A stretch of 64,000 bases of DNA from Pseudoduganella ginsengisoli (GTDB lineage Bacteria; Pseudomonadota; Gammaproteobacteria; Burkholderiales; Burkholderiaceae_D), in contig NZ_WNLA01000008.1 of assembly GCF_009720865.1 (NCBI RefSeq), positions 124,001-188,000 on the forward strand. Reading direction: 5' to 3'. The position numbers and the translations under genes are program-made. Position 1 is the stretch's first letter. Every line of letters starts with the position of its first letter. Below are positions 44,561 to 51,938 of the stretch, in pieces. The notes beneath the pieces were generated by a model that was given only the letters and a program-made list of their open reading frames with translations, was not told the origin of the DNA and ran no database searches.

Positions 44561-45076
44561 GGGTAATGTCTATGTTTTGGTTGTTTGGGTAAATCCTTTC
44601 CTCGTCATGCAACGAGTTGTGGTTGTGTCGGACGGGGCCATAAGTCCTTACACGATTCATAAAAAAAATTTCGGGCAAGCGGCCTTTACGCAGGGCTCGC
44701 CGCCCACCTATTCAATCGCATGGCACGTGTCTGCCAGCGGGCCGTGGCTGGCCGCGCCGGGCCTCTTCGAAAGAGTCAAGAAAAGCCTTTGCCTCTGGCG
44801 TTGGAAATAAGGCGGCTTCACAATAAGTCGGCTTCGTTGTAATTGCTTGAATTCGCGTTCAATTTTCTGTTGGCCTCAATAGAATCGAGACCGGCCAGCG
44901 CGTAAGGCATATTTTTGTGAATGTGAGAATGTGTGAATCTTTATTTAATTCAACCTGATATTCTGCACCACTGTCAGCTTTCAATTCGATCGGTTCAGAA
45001 CGGTCGGATCAATATAAAAAGCCATAAAGGGGGGTAAGGTTTTTCCTATATTAACTGCCTACCATAGGGGATTAAA
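44561..45076. other. Intergenic region between spondin pair and a secreted protein
   Basis: About 516 bp with no convincing gene on either strand. It must hold the divergent promoters; the last 200 bp are AT-rich. No RNA gene or riboswitch was recognised. Confidence 0.5.
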
Positions 45077-45739
45077 TTGCAATCAGCTATTCTTACACTG
45101 GGTTTCGCTGCAGGTCTGACTTTCACTTCAGTGGTATCTGCTCAACAGGTGTCTTATGCATATGATAGTTACTCCGGAATCCAGGTGAAACTTGAAAACC
45201 TTCACGATGGCACACGGGTAACCAATTTGACTAACGGTGAATCGGTTGTCGTCGAAGGGCGCTTTGCCGGCGTACTTTCAGACCAGCAGTATGCGAAGAT
45301 GATGCGCATTAAGCGCGAACAAAAGGCAAGGCGATTGCTCAAGGATGACGAGCAGTCGGCAACGATGGCCGCGCAGCCAGGTAGGGTGAGCGCTAGTGGC
45401 GTGACAGCAATCTCAACGCAGTGCTCCGGCACTTATAGCGTCAATGGTGCAACCGGCGGGTGGAGTTCCCCGCTTTGTTACCTGAATAATTCAACTGCCG
45501 TGTCGTTGTCAGGTAGTGCCATCAGCAGTATCAACAAGAGCCTTTCAGTTACCCTGTATCGTAACATTGACTTCTGGCCTGACCAGTCGTATGGAACCAA
45601 GACGTTCACTGCAACTTCTCAGGGCGCTGTTCTATCGGGTAGTTGGAGTTCTGTGCAAGCTGGTGCTTATTATTACCTGGATTTCAGCACTGCTTACAAT
45701 GGCATTTCCGTCTATGGCAACTTCGCAATGATACAGTGA
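45077..45739 (+). CDS. Secreted protein of unknown function (TTG start)
   Basis: A 220-aa protein with a signal peptide (cleavage near VVSAQQ, about 22). It starts at TTG (45077) with ATAGGGG upstream; no better ATG exists in frame. A Lys/Arg-rich linker (about 72-95) separates a short N-terminal beta segment (25-70) from a Ser/Thr/Tyr-rich C-terminal beta domain (110-220) with two cysteines. It is clearly more AT-rich than its neighbours, which hints at recent acquisition. No family recognised. Confidence 0.65.
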   Translation: MQSAILTLGFAAGLTFTSVVSAQQVSYAYDSYSGIQVKLENLHDGTRVTNLTNGESVVVEGRFAGVLSDQQYAKMMRIKREQKARRLLKDDEQSATMAAQPGRVSASGVTAISTQCSGTYSVNGATGGWSSPLCYLNNSTAVSLSGSAISSINKSLSVTLYRNIDFWPDQSYGTKTFTATSQGAVLSGSWSSVQAGAYYYLDFSTAYNGISVYGNFAMIQ

Positions 45740-45761
45740 CGGGTTTAAGCTGACATTATCT

Positions 45762-45815
45762 TTCACCTGGCCGTCTGCCAGCGTTGGTTTGCGGTACTGC
45801 CAGTCGCCAGGTGAA
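45762..45815. repeat. Inverted repeat near the RusA-like relic
   Basis: TTCACCTGGC (45762-45771) and its exact complement GCCAGGTGAA (45806-45815) stand 34 bp apart between the secreted-protein gene and the RusA-like relic. It may be a terminator-like stem or a mobile-element end. Confidence 0.45.
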
Positions 45816-45844
45816 TTTTAAAGTGGATTTATTAAGAATTTTAA

Positions 45845-46179
45845 ATGCCGATACTTCATGCATTCTGGGTCCCTGATCGCCCGGCATCTTCCGAAATTCC
45901 GAAATGCGAGACTCTGGCGGGAGTATATTCGTCCTGATGTCACTGAAAGCGAGAAAATGGGAAGAAACAATTCTCGCCACTCCTATCGTGAGACAACCTC
46001 TGGAAGTTTCTCTAAAACTTGATGTGCTGCATTTACATGCTGGCGGAACTCTCAGGGACGTCGATAACACTGCAAAGCCAGTTATGGACGCTTTTAATGG
46101 CCACCTGTACCAGGATGATAAACAGATACGCGAGCTGGTTTTTCGCTCGCTGCGCCCTCTCATGGGACACTGTTCGTGA
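45845..46179 (+). pseudogene. Decayed RusA-like endonuclease gene
   Basis: The 3' part (frame from 45904) reads RDVDNTAKPVMDAFNGHLYQ then DDKQIRELV, the catalytic core of RusA Holliday-junction resolvases with its Asp residues. The upstream parts of the same family sit in other frames: FWVPDRPASSEIPK from 45845 and LWREYIRP near 45912. The gene therefore seems broken by at least two frameshifts and is cut short after the core. RusA is a phage gene, and the relic lies next to a tRNA gene, so it may be the scar of a prophage. Confidence 0.5.
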
Positions 46180-46236
46180 CGCGTTCAAGCAAGTTTAACT
46201 CCATCTCGGGGAATGCATTTCAAGTGGAGAAACAAC

Positions 46237-46267
46237 AAAGGCTTACATCCAGTGAATGTAAGCCTTT
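46237..46267 (-). terminator. Terminator of the tRNA-Val gene
   Basis: A perfect 12-bp stem AAAGGCTTACAT / ATGTAAGCCTTT with a 7-nt loop lies 19 bp downstream of the tRNA on the minus strand, followed by T-rich sequence in that direction. Confidence 0.85.
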
Positions 46268-46285
46268 GATATTTGCCGCGAATTC

Positions 46286-46360
46286 TGGTGGGAAGCACAA
46301 GTTTCGAACTTGTGACCCCTGCAGTGTGAATGCAGTGCTCTACCCCTGAGCTAGCCTCCC
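46286..46360 (-). tRNA. tRNA-Val (anticodon CAC)
   Basis: The complement folds as a full tRNA: acceptor GGGAGGC / GCTTCCC, D arm with GCTC-AGGGGTA-GAGC, anticodon stem CTGCA / TGCAG around the loop TTCACAC with anticodon CAC, T arm with GTTCGAA, and an encoded CCA at 46286-46288. CAC reads the GUG valine codon. Confidence 0.95.
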
Positions 46361-46419
46361 GTTGAGTGCACGCATTATAGCGCATAGCTCCCGTTTGTAA
46401 AAGGGTAAAACCTGTTTTC

Positions 46420-46605
46420 TTAGCCTCCGCCTATCCCTTCCGTGACTTTACCGCTGCCGCCACATTCCGGGCATGCCTTACCGTCCCGCGCCACGCCCGT
46501 CCCGCCACAGGCCGGACACACATCTTCCCCCGTCCCCGGCGTGCAGGGCGCAGCTTCATCGCCGGCGTTTAATTCGTCTTCCTGCTTTACTGTCGAGTCA
46601 GTCAT
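46420..46605 (-). CDS. Small zinc-finger protein, DnaJ CXXCXGXG type
   Basis: A 61-aa protein with an acidic N-terminal half and two CxxCGGxG repeats (CPACGGTG at 30-37 and CPECGGSG at 45-52), which together form one zinc-binding site like half of the DnaJ cysteine-rich domain. Such mini-proteins occur widely in betaproteobacteria; the role is unknown, possibly protein binding. It stands alone between the tRNA and flagellin. Confidence 0.7.
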   Translation of the reverse strand: MTDSTVKQEDELNAGDEAAPCTPGTGEDVCPACGGTGVARDGKACPECGGSGKVTEGIGGG

Positions 46606-46814
46606 TTGATGCTCCTTGCCGCACTAAATTCCTGACCTTACCCGCGATCCGGCATGCGGGTCTGCGTTCTGCCTCACACAGGCCGGCATCGTGCTGCGCA
46701 ACCTGTTCAACTGCGATAACCATTTACCGTCCGCATTGGGCCCGGCGGGCGGCATCCGGATGAGCAGATCAATGCGGCGGTGCGGGCCACTTACCGCTTT
46801 GAACGCCGCACCCA
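46606..46814. other. Short intergenic region upstream of the zinc-finger gene
   Basis: About 210 bp with no gene recognised; it should contain the zinc-finger gene promoter and ends at the flagellin terminator. Confidence 0.5.
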
Positions 46815-46845
46815 ATAAAAAACGGGCGCAACCAGTGCGCCCGTT
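46815..46845 (-). terminator. Intrinsic terminator of flagellin
   Basis: Stem AACGGGCGCA / TGCGCCCGTT with a 5-nt loop, followed on the minus strand by a T-run. It lies 20 bp after the flagellin stop. Confidence 0.9.
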
Positions 46846-46864
46846 AGCAGGAAGAGGGAGGCGA

Positions 46865-47752
46865 TTATTGCAGCAGCGACAGCACCAGCGACGACTGGCT
46901 GTTGCTCTGCTTGAGCATGGCGGTACCGGCTTGCAGCAGCATCTGGCTCGACATCATCGTCGCGCTTTCACCCGCGTAGTCAACGTCCATGATGCGGCCG
47001 GAAGCGTTTTTCGTGTTGTTGACCATGTTGGACAAGTTTTTAAACACATGGTCCAGGCGGTTGGCGGCGGCGCCCAGTGCCGAGCGCACATTCGACACAG
47101 CTTCAATGGCCGTGTTCAGCGACGTGATCTGGTCGTTTGCGCTGTCAGCCGTAGCGATGGCCGTGCCGTTGCCGGCGCCGACCGTGCCGTCCGATGCAAA
47201 GACGTGGCCGGCATTGGTCGCCGTCAGGGCGGTATGCATCGTCGTCAATTGCGTCGACAAGTCTTGCGTCATGACTTCCGACGCTGCCGAGCCGATCTGG
47301 AAGTTGATCGCCACCAGGAATTTGCTGTCGGCTTTCGACGACAGCAGCGTGGTGCCGCCAAACGACGTGTTGGACACAATGTTGGTCAACTCATCCGTCA
47401 GCGCATCATATTCTGCCTGCATCGCGGTACGGTCAGGATCGGTGGCCGAGCCGTCCGCTGCCTGCGTTGCCAGGTCTTTCATGCGCACCAGGATCGACGT
47501 GGTTTCATCCAGCGCGCCGTCGGCCGTCTGGATCATCGAGATCGAATTCTGCGTATTGCGCATGGCCATATCCATACCGCTGGTCTGGGCACGCAGGCGC
47601 GTTGCGATTTGCAGGCCCGCTGCATCGTCCATCGCGCTGTTGACGCGGTAGCCAGTACCCAGGCGGGTCATGGAAGTGGACAGGCGGCTGTTGGTGCGGG
47701 AAATCGAATTTTGCGCGGACAGCGTGGCAGCGTTGGTGTGGAGGCTCAGCAT
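46865..47752 (-). CDS. fliC: Flagellin
   Basis: A 295-aa flagellin. The conserved N-terminal D0/D1 region (LSTSMTRLGTGYRVNSAMDD, AAGLQIATRLRAQ, NTQNSISMIQTADGALDE) and the C-terminal D0/D1 region (ALGAAANRLDHVFKNLSNMV and the end with Leu-Gln) are complete. The variable middle is short (about 150-215), as in small flagellins. It begins MLSLHTNA where most begin with an Ile-Asn-Thr-Asn stretch. No other flagellar gene is in the window, so it may be an extra flagellin outside the main cluster. Confidence 0.93.
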   Translation of the reverse strand: MLSLHTNAATLSAQNSISRTNSRLSTSMTRLGTGYRVNSAMDDAAGLQIATRLRAQTSGMDMAMRNTQNSISMIQTADGALDETTSILVRMKDLATQAADGSATDPDRTAMQAEYDALTDELTNIVSNTSFGGTTLLSSKADSKFLVAINFQIGSAASEVMTQDLSTQLTTMHTALTATNAGHVFASDGTVGAGNGTAIATADSANDQITSLNTAIEAVSNVRSALGAAANRLDHVFKNLSNMVNNTKNASGRIMDVDYAGESATMMSSQMLLQAGTAMLKQSNSQSSLVLSLLQ

Positions 47753-47889
47753 TTTTAAAGCTCCTGTTAGCGATTTTGTGTTTTGGCAGAGACGTTTCAG
47801 TGCCCTTCAATCTCACAAGACGACCATTGCTGCAGGGCCATTAAATTGCTGCGCGAAACATAAATAAATTCAATTTGTACGCAAAACCC

Positions 47890-47907
47890 GATAGGAAAAT
47901 TCCTATC
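47890..47907. promoter_or_regulatory. Inverted repeat upstream of flagellin
   Basis: GATAGGAA-AA-TTCCTATC is an 8-bp inverted repeat with a 2-bp spacer. It lies 138 bp before the flagellin start and 7 bp after the cupin stop, so it could be an operator for flagellin or a minor stem for the cupin transcript. Confidence 0.45.
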
Positions 47908-47914
47908 AGTCTTG

Positions 47915-48289
47915 TCAGATTGTCGTGGACACTTTGCGTTCCACGATGACATAGTGTTTTTTCACAGGTTCCAGCACGTCGAAAACGCCCTTGAAACCGG
48001 CTGGTATCACCAGTGCATTGCCCGGACCTGCTTCCACGGCATGTCCGTGTTCATCGGTCAGGCGGCAGCGGCCTTCCGTGACGAAAAAGAATTCATCTTT
48101 GTTATCCGGGAAGGCGATACGCCAGCTGCCCACTTCGCAAGCCCAGATCCCGGCATCGACTTCGCCGCTGGTATTGGTGAAATGGTTCCACGTGGTGCGC
48201 AGTGGGTTGCCGGACAGGCGCCGGTCTTCGCGCGGATGGTCAAAGGCTGGCTGCGTGGTCATGGCGGAAAAGTCGGTGATGGATGGCAT
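47915..48289 (-). CDS. Cupin domain protein
   Basis: A 124-aa single-domain cupin of the EutQ/DUF861 type. The ACEVGSWRIAFPDNKDEFFFVTEGRCRL segment, then GPGNALVIPAGFKGVFDV, shows the two cupin motifs, with few His ligands. I start at the ATG at 48289; longer in-frame starts would run into the divergent oxidoreductase region and are not conserved-looking. The ligand is unknown. It is divergent from the Rieske-FAD oxidoreductase gene, with 145 bp between. Confidence 0.82.
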   Translation of the reverse strand: MPSITDFSAMTTQPAFDHPREDRRLSGNPLRTTWNHFTNTSGEVDAGIWACEVGSWRIAFPDNKDEFFFVTEGRCRLTDEHGHAVEAGPGNALVIPAGFKGVFDVLEPVKKHYVIVERKVSTTI

Positions 48290-48434
48290 GGCGGTTGGCA
48301 AAGTGGAAGAGGGCGGCATTGTAGCGCGCCGCCCGGCTGCGAGGCGGGCGGCAGCCGCTACGCTGGCTATTCCGCGCACCAATTCAACGCTTTTTCCTAC
48401 ACTGGGGCATCCGAAACGCATCAAGAGGTGGGTC

Positions 48435-50018
48435 ATGAACATCACGAACGGCGCATCGCTGTCCCCTTGGCTGGACAGTACCGGCTTGCCGGAATTTCCA
48501 CCGATGCCAGGCGATTTGCATACGCAAGTGTGCGTCATTGGCGGCGGCATCGGCGGCCTGACTGCCGCTTACCTGCTGGCGCGCGAAGGCAGGCACGTGG
48601 TGCTGATCGATGCGCTGGGTATCGGCGCCGGTGAAACCGGCCGGACGACGGCGCACTTTTTTCCTCCGGACGAATGGTACCGGGGCATCGAAGCGGGCTT
48701 TGGCACCACCCAGGCAAAGCTGGTGGCGGACAGCTTTAAACAGGCAGCCGGCCTGGTGGAATCCATCGTCCGCAGCGAACAAATCCACTGTGCGTTTGAA
48801 CGGGTCGATGGCTACCTGTACGCGCTGCCGGAAAACGGCTTCCAGGACCTGGGCCATGAATATGATGCGGCGCTGCGGGCCGGCGCCGATGTCGCGCTGC
48901 TGCAGCGCGCGCCCGGCGTCAGCTTTGATACGGGCCCCTGCGTGTGCTTCCACAACCAGGCGCAGTGCCATCCGCTGCGTTACCTGGACGGGCTGGCTGA
49001 AGCACTGCTGCGGCATGGCGGACGCATTTATTGCGGTGTACGCGCCCACGCCATCGATGGCGACAAGGCAGTGCAGGTGGTGCGCACGGACCATGGCGAC
49101 ATTTATGCGCAGGCCGTGGTGGCCGCCACCAATACGCCGTTTAACAACCGCGTCGTCATGCATACCAAGCAGGCGGCCTACCGCACCTATGTGATTGCAT
49201 TGCGCATTCCCCGGGACGCGCTGCCGCACGTGCTCCTATGGGACACGGGCGACCCGTATTACTACGTGCGCGTCCATGCGCCGGACGGCGCGGACCATGA
49301 TTTGCTGATCGTGGGCGGCGCCGACCACAAGGTAGGGCAGGATGACCATCCGGAACACCGCTACATCGAACTGGAGCGGTGGGCGCGGGAACGGTTTGCC
49401 ATGGCGCAGCAAGTGGAATACCGCTGGTCGGGCGAAGTGATGGAACCAGCGGACGGGCTGGCTTATCTGGGCCGCAATCCCATGGACAAGGACAATGTCT
49501 ACGTCATCACGGGCGATTCCGGCAATGGCATGACCCATTGCACCATTGGCGCCATGATCGTCAGCGACCTGATCATGGGACGCGACAATCCGTGGGTGGA
49601 GCTGTACGACCCGGCGCGCAAGGTCGTGCATGGCTTGCCGGACTTTGTGGCGGAGCAAGCCAATACCCTGTCGTATTACGCGGAATGGGCGACGGGCGGC
49701 GAAGTCGAGTCCGCCGCGGAAATTCCGCCGGGCCAGGGCGCCATCGTGCGGCAGGGCGTGCACAAGCTGGCCGTGTACCGCGATACCGGCGGCGGATTGC
49801 ATGCGCTGTCGGCGCGCTGCACGCACCTGGGCTGTGTCGTGCACTGGAACGCGGGCGAGCGCAGCTGGGATTGCCCGTGCCATGGGTCGCGCTTCGATAC
49901 GCAGGGTGCCGTGCTGCATGGCCCGGCAGTATCGGCGCTGGCACCCGCGGCATTGGACAGCGGCGCGGGATTGCCGCCATCGGGACCAGCCGATACGGGG
50001 AAATCCGCAGAGCTGTAA
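48435..50018 (+). CDS. FAD-dependent oxidoreductase with C-terminal Rieske domain
   Basis: A 527-aa protein started at 48435 (AAGAGGTG upstream). The dinucleotide fold VCVIGGGIGGLTAAYLLAREG is at about 33-53, then a DAO-type FAD domain to about 400 with VITGDSGNGMTHCTIGAM near its end. The C-terminal Rieske domain (about 425-505) has CTHLGC and CPCHGS, the four cluster ligands, for a [2Fe-2S] centre. The electron partner and substrate are unknown; these fusions are annotated as amine or glycine oxidase-like. Confidence 0.9.
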   Translation: MNITNGASLSPWLDSTGLPEFPPMPGDLHTQVCVIGGGIGGLTAAYLLAREGRHVVLIDALGIGAGETGRTTAHFFPPDEWYRGIEAGFGTTQAKLVADSFKQAAGLVESIVRSEQIHCAFERVDGYLYALPENGFQDLGHEYDAALRAGADVALLQRAPGVSFDTGPCVCFHNQAQCHPLRYLDGLAEALLRHGGRIYCGVRAHAIDGDKAVQVVRTDHGDIYAQAVVAATNTPFNNRVVMHTKQAAYRTYVIALRIPRDALPHVLLWDTGDPYYYVRVHAPDGADHDLLIVGGADHKVGQDDHPEHRYIELERWARERFAMAQQVEYRWSGEVMEPADGLAYLGRNPMDKDNVYVITGDSGNGMTHCTIGAMIVSDLIMGRDNPWVELYDPARKVVHGLPDFVAEQANTLSYYAEWATGGEVESAAEIPPGQGAIVRQGVHKLAVYRDTGGGLHALSARCTHLGCVVHWNAGERSWDCPCHGSRFDTQGAVLHGPAVSALAPAALDSGAGLPPSGPADTGKSAEL

Positions 50019-50103
50019 CCCCCGCAACAAAATGTAATTGTTACCGTGTCTTATAAGGGGGCTGATTAAGATCAATCATCACAATGATTTTTCTGGAGGC
50101 GCA

Positions 50104-51207
50104 GTGAGCTACAGCATCCTTACCCAATATGCGGGCTTGACGAACAGTGAAATGACTACCGCCACGCCGCTGCCATTGTCGGTATATAACCCGGGCAATG
50201 GCGCGACGTCTGTGTTTGATTATGCGGCCTTGTATCAGGCGGACTATGCCGGCGCTGCGAATCACGCCGTGTTCAGCTGGCATGGTGAAGCGGGCGCGGT
50301 TTATTCCATCACGTCCGGCAGTTATGCTGACCCGGCATTGTTGATGGTATTCGACAGCTACGGCAATCCCATTGCCGAAGATGATGGCGGCGGCGCCAGG
50401 GGCAGCGACCATGTGAGTTTTGTCGCACCGTATTCCGGCACCTACTACGTCGATGCATCGTGGGTGCAGGGGGCGCTCAGCAGCCAGCAAAAGGTATCGC
50501 TGGGCATCCTGGAAGACCTGGGCAGCAATAAAGTCGTGGTGACGGCAGGCACGGCGCGCGGCGACCAGCTCGACGGCACGGCGGGCGATGACGACATGTA
50601 TGGCATGAGCGGCAATGACTCACTGTTCGGCGGCCGGGGCAATGATTTCCTCGATGGCGGCTGGGGCACGGATTCCGCGTATTACCTGGGCAGGCACAGC
50701 GACTATGCAGTGGCCAAGGATGGCGATGGATTCCGCGTGACGGATAAGGTCGGCACGGAAGGCAGCGATTTACTGGTCAATGTGGAACGGCTGGACTTCA
50801 GCGATGTCAGCGTGGCGCTTGATATCGATGGCGCCGGCGGCCAGGCGTACCGGCTGTACCAGGCGGCATTCAACCGCGCGCCGGATAAGCCCGGGCTGGG
50901 CTACTGGATCGCTCAGCTGGACCATGGCGCCAGCTTGACGCAAGTGTCGCAGGCATTTGTCGATTCATCCGAGTTCATTGCCAGGTACGGCGCCCATGCT
51001 TCCAATGAAAGCATCGTCAACAACTTGTACTGGAACGTGCTGCACCGCGCGCCGGAAAAGGCGGGCTACGATTACTGGGTCGATGTCTTGAACGGCCACC
51101 ACGATTCGCTGGCCAATGTGCTGGCAAACTTTAGCGAAAGCCAGGAAAACTATGCGCAACTGGTGGGCGTGATGAGCAACGGCGTGGAATATCAGCCGTA
51201 CGGCTGA
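50104..51207 (+). CDS. RTX-repeat and DUF4214 domain protein
   Basis: A 367-aa protein started at GTG 50104, with GGAGG 7 bp upstream. An N-terminal beta domain (about 10-150, PPC-like) is followed by hemolysin-type calcium-binding nonapeptides (GTAGDDDMYGMSGNDSLFGG, about 158-190) and then two DUF4214 repeats (YRLYQAAFNRAPDKPGLGYW and NLYWNVLHRAPEKAGYDYW). There is no Sec signal; RTX proteins leave by type I secretion. DUF4214 is linked to S-layer and glycan-binding proteins. It may be a secreted calcium-binding surface protein. Confidence 0.88.
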   Translation: MSYSILTQYAGLTNSEMTTATPLPLSVYNPGNGATSVFDYAALYQADYAGAANHAVFSWHGEAGAVYSITSGSYADPALLMVFDSYGNPIAEDDGGGARGSDHVSFVAPYSGTYYVDASWVQGALSSQQKVSLGILEDLGSNKVVVTAGTARGDQLDGTAGDDDMYGMSGNDSLFGGRGNDFLDGGWGTDSAYYLGRHSDYAVAKDGDGFRVTDKVGTEGSDLLVNVERLDFSDVSVALDIDGAGGQAYRLYQAAFNRAPDKPGLGYWIAQLDHGASLTQVSQAFVDSSEFIARYGAHASNESIVNNLYWNVLHRAPEKAGYDYWVDVLNGHHDSLANVLANFSESQENYAQLVGVMSNGVEYQPYG

Positions 51208-51220
51208 GCGGGCAAGATGG

Positions 51221-51243
51221 GGAGCCGGCGCAATGCCGGCTCC
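51221..51243. terminator. Hairpin between two convergent genes
   Basis: A perfect 9-bp stem GGAGCCGGC / GCCGGCTCC with a 5-nt loop, without a T-run. Terminator-like, shared by the RTX gene and the convergent small gene. Confidence 0.55.
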
Positions 51244-51253
51244 GCTGGTTGAG

Positions 51254-51514
51254 TTAGTGCAGTGGGCGGTTACGCAGCCAGTCCGTGGACCAGCCAGTCT
51301 GGTCCGGCTCACCGGAAAAGTCATACACACAAAATACGCGTTCGTCGAACGCGGCGACCAGGACAAAATCGCTGCCTTCAAAGTCCGGTTGCATCATCAA
51401 ATTCAAATACGCTTCGTCCGCCATCGCCAAATCCGACGTCGTGGTTTCCGTCCACGCCAGGCGCTCGCCGGTCATGGTTCGGACATAGATATGAAAATGT
51501 TCTTGTTGCTGCAT
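51254..51514 (-). CDS. Small protein of unknown function
   Basis: An 86-aa acidic, soluble protein, rich in Asp and aromatic residues (HFHIYVRTMTG, DFVLVAAFDERVFCVYDF), which looks like an alpha-beta fold. It has no signal peptide and no family I recognise. It is convergent with the RTX/DUF4214 gene. Confidence 0.6.
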   Translation of the reverse strand: MQQQEHFHIYVRTMTGERLAWTETTTSDLAMADEAYLNLMMQPDFEGSDFVLVAAFDERVFCVYDFSGEPDQTGWSTDWLRNRPLH

Positions 51515-51938
51515 AGCTATTCACCAAATGAAGGAGGGCAGTCCTCCATGCTATGCGTTCTGGCGCGTGCTGAAAAGAGGAGATTCAACTGTGTGCCAGT
51601 CTTTTAAGCAGAATTTTCCAGTTTTCTTGTGAATCCATTAAAAAATGTGGCATTGGGCGTACGTTGCTCGGCAGAATAGATTCTCGACCGTTAATCATGC
51701 GTTAAAGATAAGGTTGAGTCGCTGGAAATTCAGGTGCCTGCATGCGGGACCGCCAGCGGCCTCCTTTTTGCGGAATAAGTATCCGCAAAGCATTTAGTTG
51801 CCGTTCCGCTAAACTTTTTTAATAACTTCCGGATACCTAGTTCGATAGCGGGGGCAAAGCCCGCCGCGAGCTAAATTTTGCCCAAAAGGCAACTTAATCC
51901 AGCCCATATGGGTGCGGCTTTACTGGGAGTTTTTGAAA
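51515..51938. other. Leader region of the giant gene with three hairpins
   Basis: About 424 bp with no gene. The last 90 bp hold three small hairpins in a row: GCGGG / CCCGC (51848-51864), TTGCC / GGCAA (51878-51892) and the palindrome CCCATATGGG (51903-51912), then GGGAG and the ATG. They may structure the 5' leader. The GCAAAGC string recalls part of a c-di-GMP aptamer, but the rest of that fold is absent. Confidence 0.5.

Noticed and set aside
51841..51870. A c-di-GMP-I (GEMM) riboswitch, because of GGCAAAGCC-like sequence
   Set aside because: The second conserved strand and the tetraloop-receptor hairpins could not be found.
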